Assembly (NCBI RefSeq): GCF_003600645.1
Contig: NZ_CP032482.1
Span: 3,410,001 to 3,474,000 of the forward strand
Source of the DNA: Yersinia rochesterensis
Lineage (GTDB): Bacteria > Pseudomonadota > Gammaproteobacteria > Enterobacterales > Enterobacteriaceae
DNA length: 64,000 nt
Direction: 5' to 3'
Both the position numbers and the translations under genes were made by a program. This document shows, in pieces, positions 1 through 8,567 of this stretch. How positions within the stretch are numbered: position 1 is the stretch's first letter; each line of letters starts with the position of its first letter. The notes below the pieces were generated by a model. That model worked only from the letters and a program-made list of their open reading frames with translations, had not been told where the DNA came from and searched no databases.

Positions 1-23
1 ATATCGTTAAGTGCGCGCGGCAT
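1..23 (-). CDS. lysA: Diaminopimelate decarboxylase LysA, 5' end only
   Basis: Only the first codons lie in the window. On the minus strand an ATG at 23 begins Met-Pro-Arg-Ala-Leu, which resembles the start of LysA. A weak purine-rich ribosome binding site (TAGGA) lies upstream. LysA converts meso-diaminopimelate to lysine. The call rests mainly on its divergent placement next to lysR, as in E. coli, because the peptide itself is too short to identify. Confidence 0.6.
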
Positions 24-190
24 AGGTATGTCCTAATAATGGATGGTCAATATAGGGGGCGAAAATAAGGATTTCGCGGATGACTTATTATTAACGACAG
101 AGTGGCGGTGAGGAAAATATCTATTTACCCTTAGTCTATTCATTTATGATATGGATTAGATGATTTTTACACCACCGCCGGAGCGCTGTG
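24..190. promoter_or_regulatory. lysA-lysR divergent intergenic region
   Basis: This is the shared spacer between divergent lysA and lysR. In E. coli LysR binds such a region to activate lysA and repress itself. It is AT-rich in its middle part. I did not pick out one certain LysR box, so the regulatory role is inferred from gene arrangement. Confidence 0.5.
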
Positions 191-1132
191 ATGCCCGCTA
201 TTTCTCTACGACAAATAGAAATTTTTCATGCTGTTATGACCACCGGTAATCTGACTGAAGCCGCATTATTGCTCCAGACATCACAACCGACCGTCAGCCG
301 TGAATTGGCTCGTTTTGAGCAATTAGTCCAGTTAAAGCTGTTTGATCGAGTGCGCGGGCGGTTGTATCCCACAGTGCAAGGTTTGCGCTTATTTGAAGAG
401 GTTCAGCGCTCTTATTATGGGCTTGATCGTATTAAACAAGCCGCCGAGGGAATCCGCCAATTCCAACATGCACAGCTTTCTATTGCTTGCCTGCCGGTAT
501 TTTCTCAATCACTGCTACCGGCAGTGTGCAAACCCTTTATTGACCGCTATCCGGAAGTTAGCCTCAGTGTTATTCCGCAAGAATCACCTTTATTGGAAGA
601 ATGGCTTTCAGCCCAGCGGCACGACCTCGGCCTGACAGAAAATACGCAGACCCCAGCAGGCACGGTGCGTCATGCGCTGATGACGGTGAATGAAGTTTGT
701 GTATTACCCAATGATCACCCGTTGCGGGAAAAAAGGGTTCTCACACCGCAAGATTTCCAGGGCGAGAATTTTATCAGCCTGTCAGTCACCGACAGTTATC
801 GCCAATTGTTGGACAATCTCTTTATGGAACAAGGTATTAATCGAAGATTAGTTTTGGAAACTCACAGCGCGGCATCAGTTTGCGCCATGGTGCGGGAGGG
901 GGTGGGGGTCTCCATTGTTAACCCATTAACCGCGCTGGATTATATCGGCAAAGGGGCCGCTGACGGCGTTTGCATACGGCCATTCAGTGTTGAAATTCCC
1001 TTTACTATCAGCTTGATACAGCCAATGCATCGCCCATCATCAACTCTGGTGGAGACCTTTATCGAGCATCTGAAACAACAGGCAATCACCTTCCAACAAC
1101 GTCTGGCCGCGGTGATTGCCCAACAGTATTAA
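191..1132 (+). CDS. lysR: LysR, transcriptional activator of lysA
   Basis: LysR is the founding member of the LysR-type regulators. It activates diaminopimelate decarboxylase synthesis when diaminopimelate is present and lysine is scarce. The N-terminal winged helix-turn-helix (about residues 5-65) contains TSQPTVSRELARFE and is followed by a substrate-binding domain with QESPLLEEWLSAQRHDLGLTE, ETHSAASVCAMVREGVG and NPLTALDY. All three match E. coli LysR as I remember it. A GTG at 188 would add one residue, but ATG 191 is better spaced from the GGAG at 180-183. It is divergent from lysA. Its 3' end lies only 8 bp from the convergent MFS gene. Confidence 0.93.
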   Translation: MPAISLRQIEIFHAVMTTGNLTEAALLLQTSQPTVSRELARFEQLVQLKLFDRVRGRLYPTVQGLRLFEEVQRSYYGLDRIKQAAEGIRQFQHAQLSIACLPVFSQSLLPAVCKPFIDRYPEVSLSVIPQESPLLEEWLSAQRHDLGLTENTQTPAGTVRHALMTVNEVCVLPNDHPLREKRVLTPQDFQGENFISLSVTDSYRQLLDNLFMEQGINRRLVLETHSAASVCAMVREGVGVSIVNPLTALDYIGKGAADGVCIRPFSVEIPFTISLIQPMHRPSSTLVETFIEHLKQQAITFQQRLAAVIAQQY

Positions 1133-1140
1133 GCGGTTAA

Positions 1141-2307
1141 TTAAGCGGCGGTGACCTTACTGGCACGCGCCCGAGAGAAAGTAAACAGACACAGCAGCAA
1201 ACCAATCACTGCGAGTCCGGCGGCGGCCAGCGGAACGGCCGTCAATCCCAGCCCTTTGGCGATCACCACACCCCCAACCCACGCCCCTAAAGCATTACCA
1301 ACATTAAAGGCCGCAATATTGAGGGTTGATACCAAATTAGGGGCTTTTTTGCCGTAAGTGACGACGTTAATTTGCAAAGCTGGCACGGCTGAGAATGCCG
1401 CAGCTGACCACAAGAATAAGGTCACTTCCGCCGCCAAGAATGAGTTACTTGTCCAGCTAAAGAGGGCTGAAAAAATCGCGATGAGCAAGAACGTCATGGT
1501 CAGGCTTACCGATAATCGCCAATCAGCTAACCGCCCACCAACAATATTGCCCAATGTCAGACCCACCCCCATCAACAACAATGTCCAACTGATACCGTGC
1601 TCAGAAACCTGAGTCACTTCAGTTAGAATTGGCGCAATATAAGTAAAGAGGGCGAACATCGCCGCAGCAAAAAAGACCGTCATCAGCAAAGATAACCAGA
1701 TACCGCCACCGCGCAGCGCCACAATCTCTTTGCGTAACTCGGTCGGCGCTTCCTCCTGAGAAGAAGGCAGCTTGCTATAAAGTGTTGCCAGTGAGAATAA
1801 GCCGATGACCGAGACGACCCAAAATGTCGAACGCCAGCCGAAAGCTTGCCCCAAAGCGGTTCCCAAGGGGACGCCCAACACATTCGCCAGTGTCAGGCCG
1901 GTAAACATCAGCGCCACCGCAGACGCCCGTCTATTGGGGGCCACCAGATTAGAAGCCACCACAGCACCAATACCAAAAAAGGCCCCGTGGCTCAGCGCGG
2001 TAATGACCCTGGCTAACATCAGGAAATCATAACTGTATGCCAGTGCACACATCAGGTTACCAATGATAAAGATAACCATTAATAACAATAATGTCTTTTT
2101 ACGCGGTAACTTAGCCGTCAAAACCGCCATGATAGGTGCGCCGATAGCCACCCCCAGCGCATAGCCACTGATTAACCAACCTGCAGTTGGAATCGAGATG
2201 TGCAAATCACCCGCCACCTGCGGCAACAATCCCATAATGACAAATTCAGTGGTACCAATAGCAAAAGCACTCAGTGCTAATGCCAAGAGCGCAACAGGCA
2301 TAATCAA
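1141..2307 (-). CDS. MFS transporter, DHA1 family (AraJ/YdhP-like efflux)
   Basis: A 388-residue inner-membrane protein with about 12 predicted transmembrane helices. It opens with ALSAFAIGTTEFVIMGLLP, the helix-1 signature of the DHA1 drug/sugar/nucleoside efflux subfamily that includes AraJ, YdhP and NepI. The loop 2-3 region GAPIMAVLTAKLPRK fits the MFS motif. A helix-5 antiporter-like segment, ANVLGVPLGTALGQAFGWRSTFW, is the class hallmark of proton-coupled exporters. The substrate cannot be read from the sequence. A downstream start at the second Met is possible. It is convergent with lysR, with almost no spacer. Confidence 0.8.
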   Translation of the reverse strand: MIMPVALLALALSAFAIGTTEFVIMGLLPQVAGDLHISIPTAGWLISGYALGVAIGAPIMAVLTAKLPRKKTLLLLMVIFIIGNLMCALAYSYDFLMLARVITALSHGAFFGIGAVVASNLVAPNRRASAVALMFTGLTLANVLGVPLGTALGQAFGWRSTFWVVSVIGLFSLATLYSKLPSSQEEAPTELRKEIVALRGGGIWLSLLMTVFFAAAMFALFTYIAPILTEVTQVSEHGISWTLLLMGVGLTLGNIVGGRLADWRLSVSLTMTFLLIAIFSALFSWTSNSFLAAEVTLFLWSAAAFSAVPALQINVVTYGKKAPNLVSTLNIAAFNVGNALGAWVGGVVIAKGLGLTAVPLAAAGLAVIGLLLCLFTFSRARASKVTAA

Positions 2308-2693
2308 AGCTCCCAGTCAGATAATATCTCCCCGTCGTAGGTCACAGGCAGATCAAATTGTTGCCAGTAATAATTAACCGACATGTAGCAGTAAGTAGAA
2401 AAAAGGCAAAAGAAAGCGGCCAATTGCCGAATAATGCAGCAATAACCCTATTATTTATAATTGTTTAATTTCTCAACTTGCCATACCCAATCAACTTCAA
2501 CATGACGGGCATAGATAGAAATAACATGAGTTGAGGAATGATGACCAGTAATGAACAGAGTTATAACTAGCCTGATAAGTAATAATTTATCATTTTTAGC
2601 GATAACCAAATGAAATAAATAATGATTTAGACACATCGCCAACAATAAAAATATGTTTGAGAATGTAACCGCGCAGCTAACACCGCTGTAGTT
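2308..2693. other. Intergenic region, no gene; degenerate palindromic repeat
   Basis: This 386-bp AT-rich spacer lies between the MFS gene start and the end of a LysR-type gene. The only recognisable structure is about 2483-2511, which on the minus strand reads ATGCCCGTCATGTTGAAGTT. It resembles the terminal part of the palindromic element at 59657-59783 (ACCCGTCATACTTCACGTTG) and may be a decayed copy. The promoter of the MFS gene should lie near 2310-2400. Confidence 0.4.
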
Positions 2694-3590
2694 TCAGTTA
2701 GGCAGGGGATGAGTGGCAAACCACTCCACCAAAAAGTCCAACATCGACCTTAATGTCGCTGGCATTTGCCGACGTGAGGTATAGATTCCATAAATTCCCA
2801 TCGCCTGTGGTTGATAATCTGGCAATAATCTTATTAGCTCACCACGGGCAATATAAGGCGCGGCGGAGTAGCAGGGTTGCAAAGTGATACCGGCACCTTC
2901 TAATGCTGCGCTGAGCAAAACAACCGATTCATTGGCACTGAGATTCCCCCCGACCGCAACAGATGATTTAATTCCTTGTTGATCAAAATGCCATAAACTT
3001 TTACCAAAATAGGAATAGGTCAGGCAGTTGTGAACTGCCAAGTCAGATGGGATTTTCGGCGTTCCTTTAGCAGATAAATAACTCGGCGAAGCGCAAACCA
3101 CCGAATGGCAAATGGAGAGCGGACGAGCGATTAAATTGGGATCTAAATCATTGGTAATACGCAGTGCCAAATCAATACGTTCCTCCACCAAATTGACAGT
3201 TCGGTTATTCATTTGTAAATCCACTGCGACCTGAGGATGACGGCGTAAATACTCAGTAACGGCGATCGCCACTGCATTTTGTCCTAGCGATTGAGAGCAA
3301 CTGATACGCAACAAACCGCGCAGTTCATCATTTTCTTGCCCCTCAACTAAATCCATATCTTTAGCAAATTCAAGCATATGTCGGCAACGCGTGAGTGTGG
3401 ACTCCCCAGCATGAGTCAGACTCAATTTTCGAGTTGTGCGGTGCAATAAACGTGCTCCGGCCCATTGCTCCATCTGCGCCAAATAGCGTGTCACCATGGC
3501 CCGCGACATATCCAAAGTCTCGGCAGCGGCAATCATACTGCCCCGCTCAACAATAGCGACAAACACCTCTGCTGCGGTAATCCTATCCAT
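2694..3590 (-). CDS. LysR-family transcriptional regulator
   Basis: A 298-residue LysR-type regulator. The N-terminal helix-turn-helix is MDRITAAEVFVAIVERGSM followed by AAETLDMSRAMVTRYLAQME. RLLHRTTRKLSLTHAG is the wing typical of the PecT/DmlR/YafC-like branch. The C-terminal co-inducer domain spans about residues 90-295. It is transcribed divergently from the metallo-beta-lactamase-fold gene across a 101-bp spacer, so it probably controls that gene and the DsbA-like gene after it. Its ligand is unknown. Confidence 0.85.
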   Translation of the reverse strand: MDRITAAEVFVAIVERGSMIAAAETLDMSRAMVTRYLAQMEQWAGARLLHRTTRKLSLTHAGESTLTRCRHMLEFAKDMDLVEGQENDELRGLLRISCSQSLGQNAVAIAVTEYLRRHPQVAVDLQMNNRTVNLVEERIDLALRITNDLDPNLIARPLSICHSVVCASPSYLSAKGTPKIPSDLAVHNCLTYSYFGKSLWHFDQQGIKSSVAVGGNLSANESVVLLSAALEGAGITLQPCYSAAPYIARGELIRLLPDYQPQAMGIYGIYTSRRQMPATLRSMLDFLVEWFATHPLPN

Positions 3591-3691
3591 TATTAGCTCG
3601 ATTTAAGCAACAAACAATTACCTATTATCGGGTTTTTCTATCGATATAAGCAATCTATTATCTAGCCCATACCCCAGTCACTCTCAGGAAA

Positions 3692-4585
3692 ATGAACATG
3701 TTAAATAAAACTCTATTACAAATGGCCTTTGCTGGCCTGACAACTTTCGCTGCTGTATCAACCGCTAATGCAGCTGAACAGCTCAAAATGGAAGTTTATA
3801 ACCCCGGTGAAAAAAGCATCTTCCCGGTATCGTCTGAAATTATCAGCGGAAAAACTGAAGTGGTGCTGATTGATACTCAATTTCAGCGCAATGATGCCGA
3901 AGCTCTGGTGAAGAAAATTCAGCAAAGTGGTAAGAAACTGACCACTATTTATATCAGCCAGGCAGATCCTGACTTCTATTTCGGCCTGGATGTGATTACC
4001 AAGGCTTTTCCACAAGCTAAAGTGATCGCAACCCCGCAAACCATTGAAGAAATTAAAGCCACCAAAGACGGGAAAATGGCCTATTGGGGCCCGATTTTGA
4101 AAGAAAAGGCCCCTATCCGTGTCATTGTCCCGCAAGAGCTGCAAGGCAAAAGTTTTACGGTTGATGGACAGGAAATTAATATTGAAGGCTTAGATGGGCC
4201 ATCGCCAGAAAAAACATTTGTCTGGATCCCATCATTAAAAGCGGTCGTTGGTGGTGTTGCCGTCTCGGGTAATATTCATTTATGGGTCGCTGATACTCAA
4301 ACAACTGAGTCACGCCAAAACTGGCTGACAACACTAGATAAAATCAAAGCATTGAAACCAGTCACCGTGGTTCCAGGGCATTATCTTGATAACGCACCAC
4401 AAACATTAGAATCAGTGACCTTTACTCAACGTTATTTAACGACGTTAAATGCAGAAATTCCTAAAGCAAAAGACTCAGCTGAACTCATTGCAGCGATGAA
4501 AAAACATTACCCTGAACTGAAAGATGAATCTAGTTTGGAATTAAGCGCCAAGGTGCTTAAAAACGAAATGAAATGGCCGCAATAA
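3692..4585 (+). CDS. Exported metallo-beta-lactamase-fold protein with altered metal motif
   Basis: A 297-residue protein with a Sec signal peptide of about 27 residues ending ANA before AEQL. The fold is that of the metallo-beta-lactamase superfamily: VVLIDTQFQRNDAEALV (strand 3 region), TIYISQADPDFYFGLDV in the place of HxHxDH, and PVTVVPGHYLD in the place of the late PGH histidine. The histidines of the first motif are missing (Ser-x-Ala-x-Asp-Pro-Asp), so a classical dinuclear zinc site is doubtful. AGGA upstream serves either ATG 3692 or ATG 3698. It is followed 63 bp later by a DsbA-like gene, probably in the same transcript. Confidence 0.75.
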   Translation: MNMLNKTLLQMAFAGLTTFAAVSTANAAEQLKMEVYNPGEKSIFPVSSEIISGKTEVVLIDTQFQRNDAEALVKKIQQSGKKLTTIYISQADPDFYFGLDVITKAFPQAKVIATPQTIEEIKATKDGKMAYWGPILKEKAPIRVIVPQELQGKSFTVDGQEINIEGLDGPSPEKTFVWIPSLKAVVGGVAVSGNIHLWVADTQTTESRQNWLTTLDKIKALKPVTVVPGHYLDNAPQTLESVTFTQRYLTTLNAEIPKAKDSAELIAAMKKHYPELKDESSLELSAKVLKNEMKWPQ

Positions 4586-4648
4586 AAGCCATTAACATTA
4601 ATTGTCACTGAATAAGCTCATCAGAAAATATAATTTTAGGAAAACACA

Positions 4649-5293
4649 ATGGCCGGTACAAAGTTACATTACATTTTTGATCCATTATGTGGCTGGTGTT
4701 ATGGTGCCGCGCCGCTGGTACAAGCTGCACAAAATATTCCTAATCTCACTCTGGTATTGCACGGTGGTGGAATGATGTCAGGAGTTAATCGTCGCCAAAT
4801 AGATAGCCAATGGCGTAGCTATGTTATGCCCCATGACCAACGCATTTCACAGCTAACCGGGCAAATTTTTGGTGATGATTACTTTAATAATTTACTGAAA
4901 GATACTTCAGTTATTATGGATTCCACACCGCCGATCGCCGCTATTCTGGCATCGGAGGCATTTGCAGGCCGGGGTGCAGAACTACTGCACCGCATCCAAC
5001 ACGCTCATTATGTTGAAGGCCGCCGCATTGCAGATACTCCTGTGTTAACGGAACTTGCTGTGGAACTTGGGCTAGATAAGGATTCATTTATAAACGCCTA
5101 CAATAGCGCTTTAACAACATCCAGCCAGCATATTGCTGAAAGCCGAGCATTACTGGCTAAAGTACATGGACACGGCTTCCCTACTTTTGTACTGGAAGAC
5201 GAACAAGGGAAAATAACGCCCCTGCCTGCAAATGAATATTATGGAAATCCGTCTGGCTGGGGTGAGTTGTTAAAAAGTATTACGGCACATTAA
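4649..5293 (+). CDS. DsbA-family thioredoxin-fold protein (FrnE-like)
   Basis: A 214-residue thioredoxin-fold protein of the DsbA/FrnE group. YIFDPLCGWCYGAAP carries a CGWC active site near residue 14, and GHGFPTFVLE carries the cis-proline loop near residue 180. An all-helical insertion lies between them. There is no signal peptide, so it should be cytoplasmic. It lies downstream of the exported metallo-beta-lactamase-fold gene and is probably co-transcribed. The likely role is dithiol/disulfide chemistry, with the substrate unknown. Confidence 0.75.
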   Translation: MAGTKLHYIFDPLCGWCYGAAPLVQAAQNIPNLTLVLHGGGMMSGVNRRQIDSQWRSYVMPHDQRISQLTGQIFGDDYFNNLLKDTSVIMDSTPPIAAILASEAFAGRGAELLHRIQHAHYVEGRRIADTPVLTELAVELGLDKDSFINAYNSALTTSSQHIAESRALLAKVHGHGFPTFVLEDEQGKITPLPANEYYGNPSGWGELLKSITAH

Positions 5294-5367
5294 AAACTAA
5301 CTGCGACCGCCTTATTAATATGGTGAGGAGGTTGTACTGTGGCTGGCAAACAAAAGCGAGCCACAGA

Positions 5368-5890
5368 TTAATTGAGTTGAAAAGTTTGTTGCTGTAAAAC
5401 CTCAGAGGCGCGAGTAGATTGGCCGACTAATTCAGCATTTAGTTTTGTAACTTCATTAATCGCCCCTACCCGCGCAGTTATATCCTCAATACCTTTACTT
5501 TGTGCATGTGATACAGCAGATATTTCTATCATCAAATCCATCACTTTTATAACCACGTCAATAAAAGCGCGTAAGTTGTCACCAGAGCGACCCACCAAAC
5601 CGGCCCCTGCTGGAATGTAAGTTGAAGAGTTCCCAATAAGGCGCTTAATATTCAGTGCTGAATGACCAGTGCGCTAACATCCCCACTTCCCATGCAATAA
5701 TGGAGAATCGCCGCCCGTGTTCACCTGCATGAGCAGCTGCAATTGCAGCATTTAAAGCCAGAATATTGGTTTGGAAAGCAACTGATTCAATCAAGGTGAT
5801 AACCTCAGCTATCGCCTGCGAACCCGCAGAAATATCAGCCATCGAACTCACCACGCTCGACATCATGCTCCACCTTGGCTGGCGATATAA
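5368..5890 (-). pseudogene. Methyl-accepting chemotaxis protein remnant (frameshifted C-terminal part)
   Basis: The minus strand encodes the signalling half of a chemoreceptor but is broken. The hairpin tip [19 protein letters not shown] is readable near 5760, followed by [17 protein letters not shown]. An extra T at about 5658-5662 then shifts the frame: the first frame ends STEY-stop, while the +1 frame continues [20 protein letters not shown] and then GRSGDNLRAF to a stop at 5368. A second shift is likely near 5867, where ASQGGA runs into a stop before MMSSVV. The sensor and membrane parts are absent. It is a non-functional receptor beside the AT-rich secretion locus. Confidence 0.85.
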
Positions 5891-5986
5891 TGCGAGAGAA
5901 TATTTTTATTACAGTTAACGATGATTGGCATAACAATATTTCCCATCAAGTAGGACAGATATATCTCAATAAACAGAAAGATATAT

Positions 5987-6463
5987 TTATATATCATTAC
6001 GAGTCAGTAAACGTAAATTATTAACAGGATGCCCTTCGGACTGTTCTATCAACATCATATCTTCGTTCAGTCGATAGAAGATAGGGTGACTTACCGCATA
6101 GGGCGTATTCAGAAGGTCATCCAGATAACGATTCTCACCCTCTATAATTGTTAGAGATAATATTTTACCGATAAAAATATTAGCCTTAACATCTACCACA
6201 TTAAAAGCAATATTTCTTCTTGCTTTTACATAACCATCACTACCATATACATCCGCAGATGATTTAACCTCTCTTCCAATAATACTAACCCTTGAACAAA
6301 CATGATAGTTCTCTGTTAGATTATTAAAATCATGATTGACTGCCCAGTAGCCTTCTATATCTTTCATGGGATGAAAGCAGGAGTAAAAACGTCCAAATAC
6401 ATATCCTAATCCAATACTAAATAAAATTCCAAGATATAATATTTTCGTTATTTTTTTTCGCAT
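5987..6463 (-). CDS. ToxS/PsaF-like membrane accessory protein
   Basis: A small protein (158 residues from ATG 6463; an upstream ATG at 6484 would add seven) with an N-terminal membrane anchor, KILYLGILFSIGLGYVFGRF, and a predicted periplasmic domain of about 125 residues. It overlaps the end of the ToxR-like gene by 16 bp. This is the arrangement of toxRS and of psaEF/myfEF in Yersinia, where the second protein stabilises the regulator's periplasmic domain. Sequence identity to ToxS or PsaF was not checked. The assignment rests on size, topology and overlap. Confidence 0.55.
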   Translation of the reverse strand: MRKKITKILYLGILFSIGLGYVFGRFYSCFHPMKDIEGYWAVNHDFNNLTENYHVCSRVSIIGREVKSSADVYGSDGYVKARRNIAFNVVDVKANIFIGKILSLTIIEGENRYLDDLLNTPYAVSHPIFYRLNEDMMLIEQSEGHPVNNLRLLTRNDI

Positions 6464-7119
6464 ACTAGCCCCATACTCTGACATTTGCAGATAGTGTAAT
6501 CACCATTTTTTTGTTTTTTTAAAAATACATAGGGTTCTTTATTATAGGAAAACAAAAAATCTTTATCGCGAACTTCATCTAAATTCACTAATATAGGCAG
6601 TTTTTTCACATCAATAAGTTTCACTTGATAATAGTTAGATGTCATATTGAATGAAACCAATAAAAAAAAACAAAAAGTAATAAAAATAATAATTTTGCAA
6701 GTAAAACCAATAGACTCCGAGGGTGAATAGATACTTTTATCTTTAAGGTGATCGACAGAATCAACCTCAGTAATTAATAAGTTTGGCGCAAGATTATTGG
6801 CCGTAAAATCAGGTTTAATACCAATACTATATCCTTTTTTAGGAATTGTAGTAACCAATTCATGTTTTTTATCATCCAAAGCATTCCGTAAGTTACTAAT
6901 AGTTTGAGTTAATGTATTGTCAGTAACATAACTTCCTAGCCATATTTTCTTCTCGATATCCTCACGAGAAATAGCCTCCGGATAGTGAGAACACAACAAA
7001 GACAAAACTTCAGACTCTTTGTTTCTTATTTTGGTAATACACCCTCTATTATTAATAATTCTCTTTCTCGGAGTAAAAACAATATCACCAAGAATTATTT
7101 CATCCATTTCATTTCTCAC
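6448..7119 (-). CDS. ToxR/CadC-type membrane-anchored winged-helix regulator
   Basis: A 223-residue one-component regulator. The N-terminal OmpR/PhoB-type winged helix (about residues 5-105) includes IRNKESEVLSLLCSHYPEAI, VTDNTLTQTISNLRNALDD and the wing TIPKKGYSIG. One transmembrane helix follows at about 138-158 (FTCKIIIFITFCFFLLVSFN), and then a periplasmic domain of about 65 residues that ends with three cysteines (ICKCQSMGLVCEKK). It is paired with an overlapping ToxS-like gene. The pair lies beside the type II secretion operon and may sense an envelope signal to control it, but the target is inferred from position only. Confidence 0.75.
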   Translation of the reverse strand: MRNEMDEIILGDIVFTPRKRIINNRGCITKIRNKESEVLSLLCSHYPEAISREDIEKKIWLGSYVTDNTLTQTISNLRNALDDKKHELVTTIPKKGYSIGIKPDFTANNLAPNLLITEVDSVDHLKDKSIYSPSESIGFTCKIIIFITFCFFLLVSFNMTSNYYQVKLIDVKKLPILVNLDEVRDKDFLFSYNKEPYVFLKKQKNGDYTICKCQSMGLVCEKK

Positions 7120-7368
7120 ACTTTTAAATATAACTTAAGAAAGTAACAGAAATGACAACATTAGTCCTTAACTGAAGAAAATAAAAAAATCAAATACAAT
7201 AATTTCAATAAAAATCAAATAGTCATAAAAAAACAGCGGTTACTTGATTTTATCAATCTATCAAAAAAAAACCATTATTAATAAAAAATGTGAATTATTT
7301 AGACATAGACTTTAAGATACAATTTATAAAGTAGTAATAAAAATAAACTTACTCTATAGAAGGCATAT

Positions 7369-7737
7369 ATGAAAACAAAAAAATACAAAGTCATTTTATT
7401 AATCATACCAACTATTTTTGGATGTGAATCACATAATAAAAAAAACTCATTTGATAGGGATGTAATAGAAAAAGTAACGGCCCTGACATCGGGTATCCAC
7501 TTCCTAAAAGAAATATGTGATAGAAAAAACCTACCCAATGAAAATGAAATAGTCAATATAGCAATTAAGGCACTAAAAAAAGATAAAGCGGTAAACAATC
7601 GTGAGTTTAGGACTAAAATAGCAACTCTAACTAAGATCAGATATGAAGAAATAAAATCACATAAAACAGATGACAAAAAAAAATGCCATGAACTTGAAAG
7701 CATTCTTAAACGATTTATTAAAATAGTAAACTCGTAA
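7369..7737 (+). CDS. gspS: GspS pilotin lipoprotein (PulS/OutS family)
   Basis: A 122-residue predicted lipoprotein. A short signal peptide ends at a lipobox-like IIPTIFGC (Cys19). The mature part has the OutS/PulS-type pattern: LTSGIHFLKEICDRKNLPNE and, near the end, KKCHELESILKRFI. Its conserved cysteine pair (Cys49 and the KKC cysteine) fits the family disulfide. Pilotins bind the C-terminal S-domain of secretin GspD and guide it to the outer membrane, and the GspD of this locus does have a long C-terminal tail. It is transcribed opposite to the gsp operon and overlaps the 3' end of gspO by 20 bp. Confidence 0.72.
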   Translation: MKTKKYKVILLIIPTIFGCESHNKKNSFDRDVIEKVTALTSGIHFLKEICDRKNLPNENEIVNIAIKALKKDKAVNNREFRTKIATLTKIRYEEIKSHKTDDKKKCHELESILKRFIKIVNS

Positions 7738-8548
7738 TATACTCACCCCAAAAAATATACCCAATGCCAGCTAACGAAATATAAGGTCCAAACGCTATAA
7801 ATTTTCGTTTTTCATTTGAAAATATATCAATAAGTATATAGGCAATAATTCCCAGACTAGAAGAAATTAAAACTAGAAAAGGTATGGCAGTGATACCAAA
7901 CCAAGCCCCTAAAGCTGCCATTAACTTAAAGTCACCATAACCCATACTATCAATATTTTTTAATAGCTTAAATATCCAATAAGGCAGCCATAAAAACATA
8001 TATCCCATTACTGCGCCCAGAACGGAAAATGATAATGGTGAAAAGGTATTATTTATATTTAAAACAAGCCCACACCAGAGTAATGGTAATGTAATGCAAT
8101 CAGGGAGAATATAGTAACTAAGATCAATAAATGTCAGAACAATAAGAACCCAAACTAATAACAAACTGCAAAAGACTAAATAAGTATCTTGAAAAAGAAA
8201 AGCAATAATCAGAGTTAGGAATGTTGTCAATAGTTCGACAATAATGTATCTAGGATTTATTCTCCGATTACAACATTTAGTCACACCGTGCAAAAATAAC
8301 CAACCAAATATGGGTATGTTATATCTAAGCGGCAAGGGGCTATAACAATGTGAACAAAATGATTTAGGAAGGCACAGATTAAATCCGCGTTTAAAAACAT
8401 CCGCATCTTTTTTGTTTATAGTATTTTCAGGAGCAGTATCTAGAAGCATAATAGGAAGACGATAAATAATAACATTTAAAAAACTTCCCACACATAATCC
8501 AAGAAAAATATAAAGTGAAAGCCGGGGCAAAAAATGCATATCAGTCAT
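7718..8548 (-). CDS. gspO: GspO prepilin peptidase / N-methyltransferase
   Basis: A 276-residue polytopic membrane aspartyl protease that cleaves and N-methylates the pseudopilins. GSFLNVIIYRLP is the N-terminal signature. The catalytic aspartates lie in LTFIDLSYYILPD and SMGYGDFKL. The cytoplasmic loop has one clear zinc-binding pair (CSHC); the second normal CxxC is altered to TKCCNRRINPRY, with the first Cys displaced. It is the last gene of the gsp operon, 19 bp after gspM. Confidence 0.88.
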   Translation of the reverse strand: MTDMHFLPRLSLYIFLGLCVGSFLNVIIYRLPIMLLDTAPENTINKKDADVFKRGFNLCLPKSFCSHCYSPLPLRYNIPIFGWLFLHGVTKCCNRRINPRYIIVELLTTFLTLIIAFLFQDTYLVFCSLLLVWVLIVLTFIDLSYYILPDCITLPLLWCGLVLNINNTFSPLSFSVLGAVMGYMFLWLPYWIFKLLKNIDSMGYGDFKLMAALGAWFGITAIPFLVLISSSLGIIAYILIDIFSNEKRKFIAFGPYISLAGIGYIFWGEYITSLLF

Positions 8549-8567
8549 AATTGTATTCTATACCTTT

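Noticed and set aside
2451..2645. 64-residue minus-strand ORF between the MFS and LysR genes
   Set aside because: No ribosome site, low-complexity composition, and it covers a degenerate palindromic repeat. Treated as chance.
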